Under the pieces are notes generated by a model that did not search any database, was not told where the DNA came from, and saw only the letters and a list, made by a program, of their open reading frames with translations. A DNA stretch of 64,000 bases, taken from assembly GCA_964017185.1 (NCBI GenBank), contig OZ024870.1, positions 64,272,812 through 64,336,811 on the forward strand. Direction: 5' to 3'. Source of the DNA: Rugalucina vietnamica (taxonomy: Eukaryota; Mollusca; Bivalvia; Lucinida; Lucinidae). Shown in pieces: positions 50,589-61,900 of this stretch; position 1 is the stretch's first letter, and each line of letters opens with the position of its first letter. The translations under genes were made by a program, and so were the position numbers.

Positions 50589-50822
50589 GAGCCGCCTCAT
50601 GTGAAAACCAACAATCTGCTTATGTGAAAACAAAGACGCAGATCAGCTTCGCGATAACCGTGAAGCTGATCAGTGCCTTTGTTTTAACTACACGGATAGT
50701 ACTATTTCTCCTCTACTTAAATCCAAAATTTGGAACTTCTAGCCTGCTTCTATGATTGTACAGCCTGATTTGTGTCTGACATATTCGGAAACCACATTGT
50801 TGGTTTTCTCACGAGACGGCTC
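50589..50822 (+). mobile_element. M1 MITE, complete copy
   Basis: Flanked by ATAT; ends GAGCCGCCTC and GAGACGGCTC. Confidence 0.85.
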
Positions 50823-50850
50823 ATATACAGAATTATCTTTTCATTGATTT

Positions 50851-51121
50851 GAGCCTCCACATGGAAAGCCAACAATCTGCATAGGCGAAAACAAAGACGC
50901 AGATCAGCTTCGCGGTTACCGCGAAGCTTCGCGGTAACCGCGAAGCTTCGCGGTAACCGCGAAGCTGATCAGCGCCTTCGTTTTCGCTACTCGGATAGTA
51001 CAATTCCTCCTATACTTAAATCCGAAATTTCAAGCTTTTAGCTCTTTTCTGTGCTTGTACAGGCCGGTTTGTGTCGGACCTGTTAGGAAACCACATTGTT
51101 GGTTTTCCCACGAGGCGGCTC
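50851..51121 (+). mobile_element. M1 MITE with expanded hairpin
   Basis: Flanked by ATTT. The inner palindrome CGAAGCTTCGCGGTAACCG is iterated three times (about 50905-50966), adding about 36 bp. Only 28 bp after the preceding copy. Confidence 0.85.
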
Positions 51122-51155
51122 ATTTGATTATCATGTCCATTACCTCGTATAATAA

Positions 51156-51394
51156 GAGCCACAATGGGAGGAAACCGGTCTTTGAGGTTTCTGACCAGAT
51201 CTGTCACAAACAGGCCTGTAGAGTTATAGAAGAATGCTAGGACTTGAAATTATGGATTTAAATAGAAGAGGAATTGTACTATCTGTGTAGCAAAAACAAA
51301 GGCGCTGTTCAGGTATGCAGTTACTGCACAGCTGAACTGCACCTATGTATTGTTTTCACATAGTCAAAAACCTGGTTCTCTCATGACATGGCTC
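51156..51394 (-). mobile_element. M1 MITE, diverged, reverse
   Basis: Ends GAGCCACAATGGGAGGAAAC and TCATGACATGGCTC; flanks do not match, so the target duplication is lost. Confidence 0.75.
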
Positions 51395-51469
51395 ATCATT
51401 TTTCATCCATCAAAGAAATCATTTTTTTACATGTTGTACTTAAATCTCACTATGGTAATAAAGATATTT

Positions 51470-51704
51470 GAGCCGCGACGCGAGAAAACCGGTCTTCGGG
51501 GTTTCCGACCAGGTCCGACACAAACCGGGCTGTACAGTCACAGAAGATGGCTAGAAGCTTGAAATTTCGGATTTATGAAGAAGAGAAAATGTACTATCCG
51601 TGTAGCGAAAACAAAGGCGCTGATCAGCTTCGCGGTTACCGCGAAGCTGATCTGCGCCTTTGTTTTCGCATAGGCAAAAATCCGGTTTTCTCACGATGCG
51701 GCTC
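51470..51704 (-). mobile_element. M1 MITE, complete copy, reverse
   Basis: Flanked by ATTT. Best-preserved copy of the subtype with AAAACCGGTCTTCGGGG ends. Confidence 0.85.
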
Positions 51705-51810
51705 ATTTTATGTCAAGATTTTTTCTGATTATTTATACCCTTTGATTGTTGAATTAAGTTATTGGTCACTTTGACAAAAGTTTAGTGATTTTGGCCATAA
51801 ATAGAGGATA

Positions 51811-51957
51811 TTTGCTTTTTTGAGGTGAATACCAAATATATTTCATCGAGTGAGTTGAAAACATCAGAATTTTCACGAGTGCGCAGCACGAGTGAAAATT
51901 ATTATGTTTTCAACTCACGAGATGAAATATATTTGGTATTCACCGAAAAAAAGCAAA
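51811..51957. repeat. foldback element with GTGCGCAGCAC centre
   Basis: Two inverted arms of about 65 bp (GGTGAATACCAAATATATTT / AAATATATTTGGTATTCACC; GAGTTGAAAACAT / ATGTTTTCAACTC) meet at CACGAGTGCGCAGCACGAGTG. Arms are imperfect. No gene content. Confidence 0.85.
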
Positions 51958-52769
51958 TTTTCTTTTTATTTTATACAATGCACAGGCATTTTCCAATGCA
52001 CAAGGTAGGCGGTGAAAATGCAAAAACAAAAAATTTTTGAAAACACGAATAATGTTGGTACCACATTGTTCCTTATGTTCTAACTAAGAAAATGAATACC
52101 CACACTTTATGTTTTCGTTCATAAATAACGGAGTTATAGGCGTTTGAATTTCTGAAGTGAGACACATTTAATGACGTCAAGTAAATGGAAACGTCAGAAG
52201 TAATCCAAAAAATCTGACGTCATTACAGTGACGATATAGGCTGATATCAGTCACTAGTGACTTTTGATATCAGTGAGATTTGATATCAGTGAAATTTCAT
52301 ATCAATGAAAATAACAATTTTATTAAGTTTTGATATACATTGGGTTTCACTGTAAAGTATAAAATAAATCTTGTTTCTCAACTGGTATGTGAATATACCA
52401 CTTTTAGATTACCAATCAACTAAACTCAAATATTGCCATTGAAGGGTAAGGTGGTAAGGTTGTATTACAATTCAATCACCAATTCTCGACAAATTTGATG
52501 AATATGGCAAAAAAAGTTAAATCTGATACTGAGTCGATCAATTTTTTTACCATCACCTCAGGTGTTGTTTGAGTGTACGGCCGAACCTGCAGATCAATAA
52601 TCTCTGACTGCTGGCAAATTCCCGCAAAACTTGGGCACTAAAAGAATACTCAGTATTACAGACAAGTATGTAGAACTGGATAGGCAAGATAACCTAACGT
52701 GATGTACCAATACCTAACATGAAGACTTATTGCTTTAACTTAGAACAAAAAAAAAAAAAAAAAAAGAAG

Positions 52770-52887
52770 AAGTCAAGGGATACCCACAGACAAGGGATAC
52801 CCACAGCTGCTCACGTTGGGATAGACTGTGAGCAGCGGACCTCCGTGAAAACTTTTTTGTTTCTTGTCTACATATACCTACCATTTT
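52770..52887 (+). repeat. dispersed repeat R7, left part, split by element F
   Basis: GTCAAGGGATACCCACAG and GTGAGCAGCGGACCTCCG match 56043-56140. The match resumes after element F at 54395 (ATTAATTTGCTATTT). Confidence 0.7.
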
Positions 52888-54394
52888 TAGCTCACCTGAG
52901 CCGAAGGCTCACAGGTGAGCTTATAGTATACCCATGCTCCGTCGTCCGTCCGTCGTTCACATTTTCAAAGATCTTCTCCTCTGAAACCGCTTGGCCAATC
53001 AAAGCCAAACTTCATGTGGAGCATCCTTAGGAAGGGGGAACGAAAGTTTATATAAATGGTCCAGGTCACATGACCAAGATGGCCGCCATGGCTATAAATA
53101 GCAAAAACCTTTAAAAATCTTCTTCTCCAGAACCAGTGGGCCGATTTCCACGAAACTTGGTATGTAGCATCAGGGACTTGGGCCCATCATAGTTTATATA
53201 AATCATGACCCTAGGATGACCTTGACCTATTTTACGGCAAGGTCAACTTAGGTCGCCAATGCATTTGAATGGGAAAAAATGGTAAAATGCTATTTAATGG
53301 GTAAAACTTACTGGGAATAGGCAAATGGACAGAAGATTAATGTTAATGGAAAATTTTAGCCCCTGGGGGGTTGTCTGCCCCTGCCCCAGGGCTATATACA
53401 TGTATATTTCCATAATAATGAAACATCTTCTCCCCTGAAACCGCTTGGCCGATCAAAGCCAAACTTCATATGGAGCATCCTTGGGAAGAGGGAAAGAAAG
53501 TATATATAAATGGTCAAGGTCACATGACCAAGATGGCCGCCATAGCTATAAATAGAAAAAACCTTTAAAAATCTTCTTCTCCAGAACCAGAAGGCCAATG
53601 ATTTTGAAACTTGGTGTGAAGCATCAGTGACTGGAGCTCTACAAAGTTTATATAAATCATGACCCTGGGATGACCTTGACCTATTTTACGGCAAGGTCAA
53701 CAAAGGCCGCTCATGCATTTGAATGGGAAAAAGTGTTAAAATGTCATTTGTAGGGTAAAACTTGCAGGAAATGGGCAAATGGACTTAAGATTGATGATTC
53801 TGAAAAAATTTGGACCCCAGGGGTCTGTCTGCCCCCACCCCGGGGCAATATACATGTATATTACAGTGATATTCAAAGATCTTCTTTTCAGAAACCGCTT
53901 GGCCAATCAAAGCCAAACTTTATGAGGAGCATTGTTAGGAAGTGGGAATGAAAGTGTTTATAAATGGTCAAGGTCACATGACCAAGATGGCTGCCATGGC
54001 TATAAATAGCAAAAACCTTTAAAAATCTCTTCTCCAGAACCAAAAGGCCTATGATTTTGAAACTTGGCATGAAGCATCAGGCAATGGAGCTCTACAAAGT
54101 TTATATAAATCATGACTCTTGGATGACCTTGACCTATTTTACGGCAAGGTCAACATAGGTCGCCCATGCATTTGAATGGGGAAAATTGTTAAAATGTCAT
54201 TTGAAGGGCAAAATTTGCAGTAAATTGGCAAATGGACTGAGGTTTTATGTTTTCAAAAAGAAATTGACTCCAGGGGTTGCTCTGACCCGGCCCTGGGGTT
54301 ATATACATGTACATTACCATTCTAGTCAAACAAGTTTATTGGTATATATCTCGGGGTTTCAGGTGAGCGTTTACAGGACCATTGGTCCTCTGGT
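52888..54394 (+). mobile_element. Helitron/Helentron-like tandem-repeat element F
   Basis: Same ends as A and B (TAGCTCACCTGAGCCGAAGG ... GGACCATTGGTCCTCTGGT), with about three units of 430-460 bp (CCAGGTCACATGACCAAGAT, TTTTACGGCAAGGTCAAC). It is inserted in repeat R7. The uninterrupted R7 copy at 56043-56300 shows the empty site. Confidence 0.78.
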
Positions 54395-55121
54395 ATTAAT
54401 TTGCTATTTATAGTGATATGTGATTTGCCTATTTTTTACTTACAAATTCGTTACTTGTAGTCATTGTAAACGTAAAAGTAGTATAATATTTGATTTTATA
54501 AATAATTGTCACAAAAGTATTTTATAATCGTTTCTTTCGATGAAGGGGATTCGATAGAAAATAACATGATCGTGTGCAAGGGAAAGTACATGTACCAATG
54601 GGGAAGAAATAAGACTTATACCAGGTACTAAGACATTTAGTGCTCAACTCGCTATTGACGGGGACTCATCAGTTAATCGAGATGAGTCAGATAAAAGCTC
54701 AGCTGTGTAGATCCTGATTTTATAAACTATGTATATACATGTATATTCGGGTGAAAGATTCTAACTACAACAGACGGTGGATATTCAAAATACTGCCCTC
54801 TACCCTGTAAATTTTAATAAAGTTAATAAACTGTTTCTAAGAGGATTGTTATTCGCACAAACTAACCCCGCCTGCTCGTGTGATCAGCGCCGAGGTACTA
54901 ACGGTTGGCACAGCTGTACAGAATGACCAGGAACGTCATGTCAATAAAAGAGGAATTCTGTACAAATGGTTGGCTTGTCGACCTACGCACAAACGTGCTG
55001 TTCTCCATGAATGGAGGTCAAGATACAGAAATCATGATGCACAGTGTATTGTTAATGCATACTACAACGGAATTAATATGCATCGGCGAGATCGTAACGA
55101 ACGCGTTACTCCACATCATTT

Positions 55122-55356
55122 GAGCTGCGACGCGAGGAAACCGGTCTTTGGGGGTTCTGACCAGGTCCGACACAAACCGGCATGTACAGTCTCAGAAAAA
55201 GGCTAGAAGCTTTAAATTTCGGATTTAGGAAGAAGAGGAATTGCACTATCCGTGTAGCGAAAACAAAGACGCCGATCAGCTGTGCAGTTACTGCACAGCT
55301 GATCTTCGCCTTTGTTTTCGCATAGGCAAATATCCCGTTTTCTCACGACGCGGCTC
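55122..55356 (-). mobile_element. M1 MITE, complete copy, reverse
   Basis: Flanked by ATTT; ends GAGCTGCGACGCGAGGAAAC and CACGACGCGGCTC. Confidence 0.85.
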
Positions 55357-55840
55357 ATTTGTCCTTGATGGTGGTTACATGTAGTACAAGATGCTTTGCT
55401 CACGTAAACGAAAACAAGGCTGACTTTGCAAAATCGTCACCCGCTTTGATCTAACTTCAAAACTCTTTCAATTTTCCACACGAAGTCATTCAGAATTTTG
55501 GCATTCCCAGGCCCTGTTGTACCAATGAACCAAATTGATAAACCATTTAAAATATGGCTCATTGATAGTGACTTTTTTATGGAAAGACAGCAGCTGCCAT
55601 TTTTTTTTCTTAGAAGTAAAAACGCTCTACAGGCCGCCAGAAAAATGGGAAGGAAGTACATACCAATAGAGTTTTGAAAATAGGCTGCGCATGATCTGTC
55701 TAATCAAAATGGTCGCGCAGGAGCAGATCATTACAAAGAAGAGAAACTGTGAAGCCGAAAGAAAGCATGTAGGACATATAGTGATCTATAGTACAAAGTC
55801 ACAGTCCGTGGGCCATCGCCACTCCCAGTTTCCTTGACAT

Positions 55841-56026
55841 GATATTTTTTCTTATTTTTGCTCAAAACATAGATTGTGGGTAAACGTTAGAACCGCCTCG
55901 CTGAGGCGGTTCTAACGACCTTTGGAGCAAAAAATAAGAAAAAAGGTATACCGTGCATACCCCAGTTTTTCAATATAAAAGTGGGGTTCAATGGGGTATA
56001 CACCATACGGACATGTTTTCCTGATG
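55841..56026 (+). mobile_element. M2 MITE, truncated
   Basis: Hairpin GTTAGAACCGCCTCGCTGAG with its inverse, but the right stem is interrupted (CTAACGACCTTTGGAGC) and the left terminus is missing. Confidence 0.75.
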
Positions 56027-56042
56027 AAATGACAAAAGTGGA

Positions 56043-56300
56043 GGTCAAGGGATACCCACAGTCAAGTGTGTTTCATATAATACGTATAGGTACTGGTTAA
56101 CTGCAGTTTGATAAATAGACCGTGAGCAGCGGACCTCCGATTATTTTCTTAAATGAAAGCTCATAGATATACCTAACATTTATTAATTTGCTATTTTAAA
56201 GTTTTATGATTTGCATATTCTTATTGTGATCTCGCAATTTCGTTAGTTTGAAGATAGTCAAAAAATAATATTTCATCTTTAAAAGTAGATGTCATTATAT
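56043..56300 (+). repeat. dispersed repeat R7, uninterrupted copy
   Basis: GTCAAGGGATACCCACAG, GTGAGCAGCGGACCTCCG, ATATACCTAACATTTATTAA and TTTGCTATTTTAAAG. The junction CATTT-ATTAATTT is the empty site for element F. Confidence 0.7.
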
Positions 56301-56385
56301 TTCATATCTTTTTTCGATTATAAATTTTGGTTAGGAAAAAGGATTATTTTTGTGTGCAAGGGAAAGAACCAAAACGGAAAAAATT

Positions 56386-56620
56386 GAATGGAATATTACG
56401 CGGTACTGAGCCTAATTCCGGAATCAAATTCCAGAATCAAACTAAAACATTTCACTATTGTTTATGCTGCTTAAATGGAATATTACGCGGTACTGAGCCT
56501 AATTCCGGAATCAAATTCCAGAATCAAACTATAACATTTCACTATTGTTTATGCCGCTTAAAAGTGCGTAGAATCAAACTATAACATTTCACTATTGTTT
56601 ATGCCGCTTAAAAGTGCGTA
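56386..56620 (+). repeat. tandem repeat, about 85-bp unit
   Basis: GGAATATTACGCGGTACTGA starts two units about 87 bp apart; the end of the unit (AACTATAACATTTCACTATT, then GCTTAAAAGTGCGTAGA) is repeated a third time. Confidence 0.85.
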
Positions 56621-56812
56621 GATCAGCTGCCTAACTGTCACTCCGCTCCACTTCGGTACCTCGTTCTACTTCCCTGGTATGGAGAGGTTTAACGGAATAC
56701 CGATTTAAATATTCCGTCTAAAAAGTGCGCAGCAAAAGAACATTCTGCATCTATCCCGTTTGAGTAAGATGCAGAATGTATGGAGGGCTTCTTAGTACGT
56801 ACAAGTTTAAAT

Positions 56813-57046
56813 GAGCCGCCTCGTGGGAAAACCAACAATGTGGTTTTCGAAGAGGTCTGGCACAAACCGGCCTGCACAGTATCAGAAAATAGCTAGAAGC
56901 TTGAAATTTCGGATTTAAGTAGAAGAGGAATTGTACTATCTGAGTAGCGAAAACAAAGGCGCTGATCAGCTTCGCAGTTACCGCGAAGCTGATCTGCGCC
57001 TTTGTTTTCGCATATGCAGATTGTTGGTTTTCCCATGAGGCGGCTC
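56813..57046 (-). mobile_element. M1 MITE, complete copy, reverse
   Basis: Flanked by AAAT; ends GAGCCGCCTCGTGGGAAAAC and CATGAGGCGGCTC. Confidence 0.85.
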
Positions 57047-57229
57047 AAATTATACCTAGATCTAAAAACACAAATTGGGGTGCATGTTTGTCGCAGAAAA
57101 ATAAATAAATAGACTTACTAGAAAAGATCGTGGTAAATGCTTTTTTTTTTTTTTTTAAAAAATCGTACTGTGTAATTTTTTATCCAGTAAATCACAGGCA
57201 GAGTATAAGATTTATAAGCACTAGAATGT

Positions 57230-57415
57230 ACCGCTCAGATCTAAGCCTGCCCAGGAAAAGTGGTTTAAATTCAAACCACCGACATTCATATAAGCCTTTC
57301 TTGCTTACTTGTTATATATTTGAAGCATTTTTAGATGTCGTGACATCCTAATTTTGGGTTAAAGTCCCCTAAAATGGAGATAACGTCCCGACATGAACTT
57401 AAAATGTTCACTCCG
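57230..57415 (+). repeat. dispersed repeat R6, uninterrupted copy
   Basis: AGCCTGCCCAGGAAAAGTGG, CATCCTAATTTTGGGTTAAA and GTCCCGACATGAACTTAAAA. Used as the empty-site reference for the 32437-36259 element. Confidence 0.55.
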
Positions 57416-57420
57416 TAGCA

Positions 57421-58170
57421 AGAAGAAGCGTTCCTTTTTTTAAATACCGGATAACCACTTTGATGGGAATTCCGTATTTGTATTAACTGCATTCCATTCT
57501 ATTGTAAATCACTTACTAAGATCTCTTAAAATTGTTGTAACATTACATATTGTTTAATTAACATTTGTATACGTGATGTCATTAACAATGCCTCATTGAA
57601 TACTACCTGTTGAATGCACTTTTATCGATCTATTGACCCACCCGGGTGACACATTAATACACTTTCGCCTGGTTAGGTTACAGTCAGGTAAAGTAAAAAG
57701 CGTACATAGGACCATCATTATAAGTGCAATTTTAGATTAAAATATCTCAACCTAGACACCAGATGGGATAGAAAGACAAAACGAGTCGATACAGCAGCAC
57801 AACAACCTGCTGTAATAGCAAAATGACCACCTTTTTCATTGTGTGGTTTAAACTGAGAAATAAATATATCGTGTACAAAAGAGAGGTAGCTTTTATATTA
57901 AAGGGATCTATGCCAAATATCATCAATCTCATTCTTTGGACACCCAATCCTAAAAAATCTCGAATGAACTTGATATTTGCATCCACGTCCGCAGTTTCCG
58001 TCGGAGTTCCATGATAGCTTCCCACAGAAGTGGAGCGATGTAAACATGTGTTAGCCAGCTGATCTAGTGCGCATGGACATACATATACTTGCTTCTTTCC
58101 GTTCTGATTTACAGGCTTGTGCGTTTTACAGTATACATGCATCTCACGTCGTTAAGCTTTTTTTCGTGGC
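57421..58170. other. no gene recognised
   Basis: Sequence upstream of the secreted-protein gene. A 131-residue minus-strand open frame (57747-58142) has no recognised domain; see rejected list. Confidence 0.4.
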
Positions 58171-58176
58171 GATAAA

Positions 58177-58280
58177 TGCTGATACAAATAAACATTAATA
58201 GTCTGCATTTTGTATGATTTCGTTGCACATGCAACGAAATCATACAAAATGCAGACTATTAATGTTTATTTGTATCAGCA
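58177..58280. repeat. perfect inverted repeat, 51-bp arms
   Basis: Arms 58177-58227 and 58230-58280 are exact reverse complements with a 2-base spacer (CA). The arms start TGCTGATACAAATAAACATT and end TTTCGTTGCA. No other copy is in the window. It could fold into a 51-bp hairpin in RNA or a cruciform in DNA. It lies about 570 bp before the ATG of the secreted-protein gene. Confidence 0.95.
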
Positions 58281-58845
58281 ATATCATTAAACACCATAAA
58301 TTGCTTATAAGAAAGTACAGTTTATACAAAGTTAATACTCAAGAAACCGGTTTCATTGTTAAACCTTAACCTTAACATTTGATACGGGTGGTTGAGGTTA
58401 CGGTTGAAAAATTGTCACGCTGAATCACAAAGACCACTATTTTTAGTATTTTTTTTTCTTCTTTATTGTGTCCACTTTTCCTATAAAACTCTTAGTCATT
58501 ATAATAATATAGTCGATTTTAAAGTTCGGAAAAATCAAAGGGCAGAACTATCTGTAGTCTACATCTATTAATTGGCCTAAGGAAATGGAATTTACAATTA
58601 TAGCATAATAATACACTAAACACATGTTATACTTTGACAAGATGTGAGAAAAGCTGAATTTGACAAATTTGTTAAGATCATATCGTTTTGAATGGAATTT
58701 GTGTGTTAAAAATGTTTTTCGCGGTTTTCAGACAGAAAATCCCTGGTAGTGTTAATATATTTTGAGAAATTTAAAGTTTTTTTTTTCACTGTTAAGTGTG
58801 CTAAAATAAAATCTCGGTTCATGGAATAATTGTGACTTCGTCAAA

Positions 58846-58906
58846 ATGTTCGGATTTACATTGATTTTCGTTTATATTGCTGCAGAATTTGGACAAACAC
58901 ATTCAG
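58846..58906 (+). CDS. secreted protein exon 1: signal peptide
   Basis: ATG at 58846. Reads MFGFTLIFVYIAAEFGQTHS (a hydrophobic core of about 12 residues, then a polar end) plus one base; donor TTCAG|GTATGA, phase 1. Typical signal peptide, cleavage probably after the AAEFG region. Confidence 0.75.
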
Positions 58907-61900
58907 GTATGACTGCAGCTTGCTGTATCAATGTCATTCATGTAGTGACGTATCCATACAGAAATTTTAGGCTTACTACATGTAGTCTTTGTTTTCCACC
59001 CTTTCTATTTTACCATTAAGACTTTAGAAAACGCGCGATCAAATGCATGTCGCATGTAAGCCAAAAAGCGACCGCAGAGCATGGCATACACTGTAAATGC
59101 ATGAAATATGTGTATGCTCATATCATACGATTTGATTCTTAACGTCATAGTGAACAATATTTTTCAGTCATGTGGAAACGAACCCAACGATTCTTGCGCG
59201 CCTAACCAGTACAGAGGAAAGTAAATTTTGTGTCTTGCACAAGAACAAAACCTGGTGTAGTTGGGTTCGAACTCATGAACTCTACACCCTACCATCACGG
59301 CATCGCGCACTGGAACGTCAAATGCACCGCGTATGTTTAATGGAACATTACGAAAACATGCTCATGAAATATATGTAGAGATTTTTTGAGCTTTAAAAAT
59401 TGAAAATATCAGTTGAAAACTTTTGCTATTTTTCTTATTTTTGCTCAAAACATAGATTGTGGGTACACGTTAGAACCGCGTCGACAATGCGGTTCAAACG
59501 AGTACCCACAATCTATGTTTTGGAGCAAAAATATGAAAAATAGGTATACCCCTGCATACCCCAGTTTTGCTGTATAAAAGTGGGGTATGAATGGGTATAC
59601 ATTACACGGACATGTTTTCGTGATGAGATGTCGTGTCCTACTTTGTCACACCTGTATCGTTGCAATGGCCTTTTATCAATACCCATCAGACCTAAAATGT
59701 GTTTTGAAGTAGAAAGAGTTTCACATTTCTACGACAACAGTATAATTTACTGTTCATACATTCGAGTAGTTTTAATTTACTTCAGAGATATACCTATGCT
59801 AAATTCAAATTGCATTTTTCAAAGCCGAATGTGGGCTACTAGTTTGCAAATGTTTGCAACCTTTATACGATTTCATGACTAAGAGCTGTGCTGTTTTCAG
59901 TGAATCTGTGCTCATCCACGGTAGACTTCAGCGGAACCATCACGGGGGCGTCCGACGCCACATGCTATGATGTGGGACTGTACCATCTTGAAATGTGCTA
60001 TAATGCCAGTATATACGGTAGCTGTTGCAACACGTGCAGTGCACGTGCGCTAGACATACCAGGTATGATGGTGTTAACTCATTTAAGCCTGACGTCCTTT
60101 TTGTGGGACATAGGCAAATAGCATAGCCCCAGATGGGACGCCGCATTCTGCGGCGTCCCATTTGGGGCTATTCTGTTTGCAAAGAGAAATTTCATCGAAA
60201 AATGAGATAAAAAATAAAAATCATTCCAAACACCCCTAAAAATGAAAGTGGACTAACCCAAATGATAATAATGGGGAAATCCATTCGTCAAATATGGGTT
60301 TAAAGTAGCGACCGTGTACAGTGTTTGCGAGTGCACATGGTAAAATTCTCCCACCGAAGGCACACAATGACGCTGAACGGCTTAATAAATACATGATTGT
60401 GTCAATGCTCATATTTATACGTCCTTGAGGTGGGAACATGGATTAAGTCCGTTTGGCCCAGGATGACGTTAAAAGCCTAATCTTTACTACTACTACTACT
60501 ACTACTGCTCATATTTATTGTTGCTTTTTCTTCATGTGGTGAGGTTCGAGGGATCAGTTTTAGACTTTTTAGTCTGTTTCATTTGTACTCAAACATGTTT
60601 ATATAATGAAAATAACGATGTCTGTCCTACATGTATATAATTTGTATTAATATCACATTTAAATTTTATTTGTAATAGAATGTTTGTTGAGTTTCGTAAT
60701 TTGATATGGATTTTTTTTTTTAATTTTCCGCTCCAGTTTGTTCAGGGTTAAATCTTCTACAGTTTTCGTTGTTGATTGATGCGAAGTCAAACATTTGTCT
60801 GAATCCAGCCATCGTTTGATATAATCAAACATTCTTGATATACCAGCGTTTAAATAAGATAAGCCATAGAGCATACAAATTGTCGTGAAAGTCAATAATT
60901 TGGAGCCGCATGGGAAGATTTCCTTTCCGAAAACCCGCTTTTCGCAACATGGCACACGTTTAGCTCACGGTTGTAGGACCTAGTCTGGAAATGAAAAGAC
61001 TATTTAACTTAAAACCAATTTAAGTATACTCAACAGAGTGATAAAGTGATTCAAAAGCATCAATTCTCATTACCCATCCATCATGAAAACATGTCCATGT
61101 ATTGTATACCCCCTTGAACCCCACTTTTATATAGCAAAACTGGGGTATGAAGGGGTAGGTCTATTTTTCTTATTTTTGCTCCAAAACATAGATTGTGGGT
61201 ACTCGTTAGCCGAGGCGGTTCTAACGTGTACCCACAATCTATGTTTTGAGCAAAAATAAGAAAAATATAAAACAAAATTCAGTTGAAAATTGTCAATTCT
61301 TGCAGCTGAAAAAAATCTCTGTATATTGCATGGGCAAGTTTTCGTAATGTCTATCCACTGTGTAGCCATCTGATTGAAAGAGTTTTCTGTTTTGACCCAG
61401 CCCAGTCAGTTTGATGACAGTACGGTTAGCTGCCACTGTACTCAACCATTAGCTGCATTTAACCTCTCCAACTGTCCGATTAGCTGCAAATAGAAGTACC
61501 AGTTTTATAAAGCTGAATACACACATAGAGATAGCGCTTTGTGCTGTACTACGTTTGATGAATGTCCCAAGAAAAGCGGACAGTCAGTTCGGGGATTATA
61601 GTTGTCACAATTATCAGGTGTATGTCCTCTCACTGATGACGGATACCTATATATTTTTATCTTGTGCCCCTCTCCAGTAGGATCCATCAACCTTATACTG
61701 CAACAAAACTAAATGCTACTACACACTCACCAGAAAAACATGTCCATGCAATAGATTCTACATACCCCCTCCTACCCCACTTTTATATAGCAAAACTGGG
61801 ATATGCAGGGCTATACCTATTTTTCTTATTTTTGCTCCAAAACATGGATTACAACTTAAGAAAAATCTGTTTATTGCATGGGCATGTTTTCGTAAAATTT

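Noticed and set aside
54880..55206. two overlapping plus-strand frames around 54880-55206
   Set aside because: Both run into an M1 MITE, and neither has domain motifs or matching splice sites.
55437..55661. minus-strand frame containing SIWFIGTTGPGNAKIL, ending near a GTGACG donor
   Set aside because: Looks mildly coding-like and could be a first exon of a minus-strand gene, but I cannot find the next exon or name the family.
57747..58142. 131-residue minus-strand open frame beginning MHVYCKTHKPV
   Set aside because: No recognisable family; the second half is a hydrophobic run in A/T-rich DNA, and no splice support was seen. Could be an exon fragment, but it is not supported.
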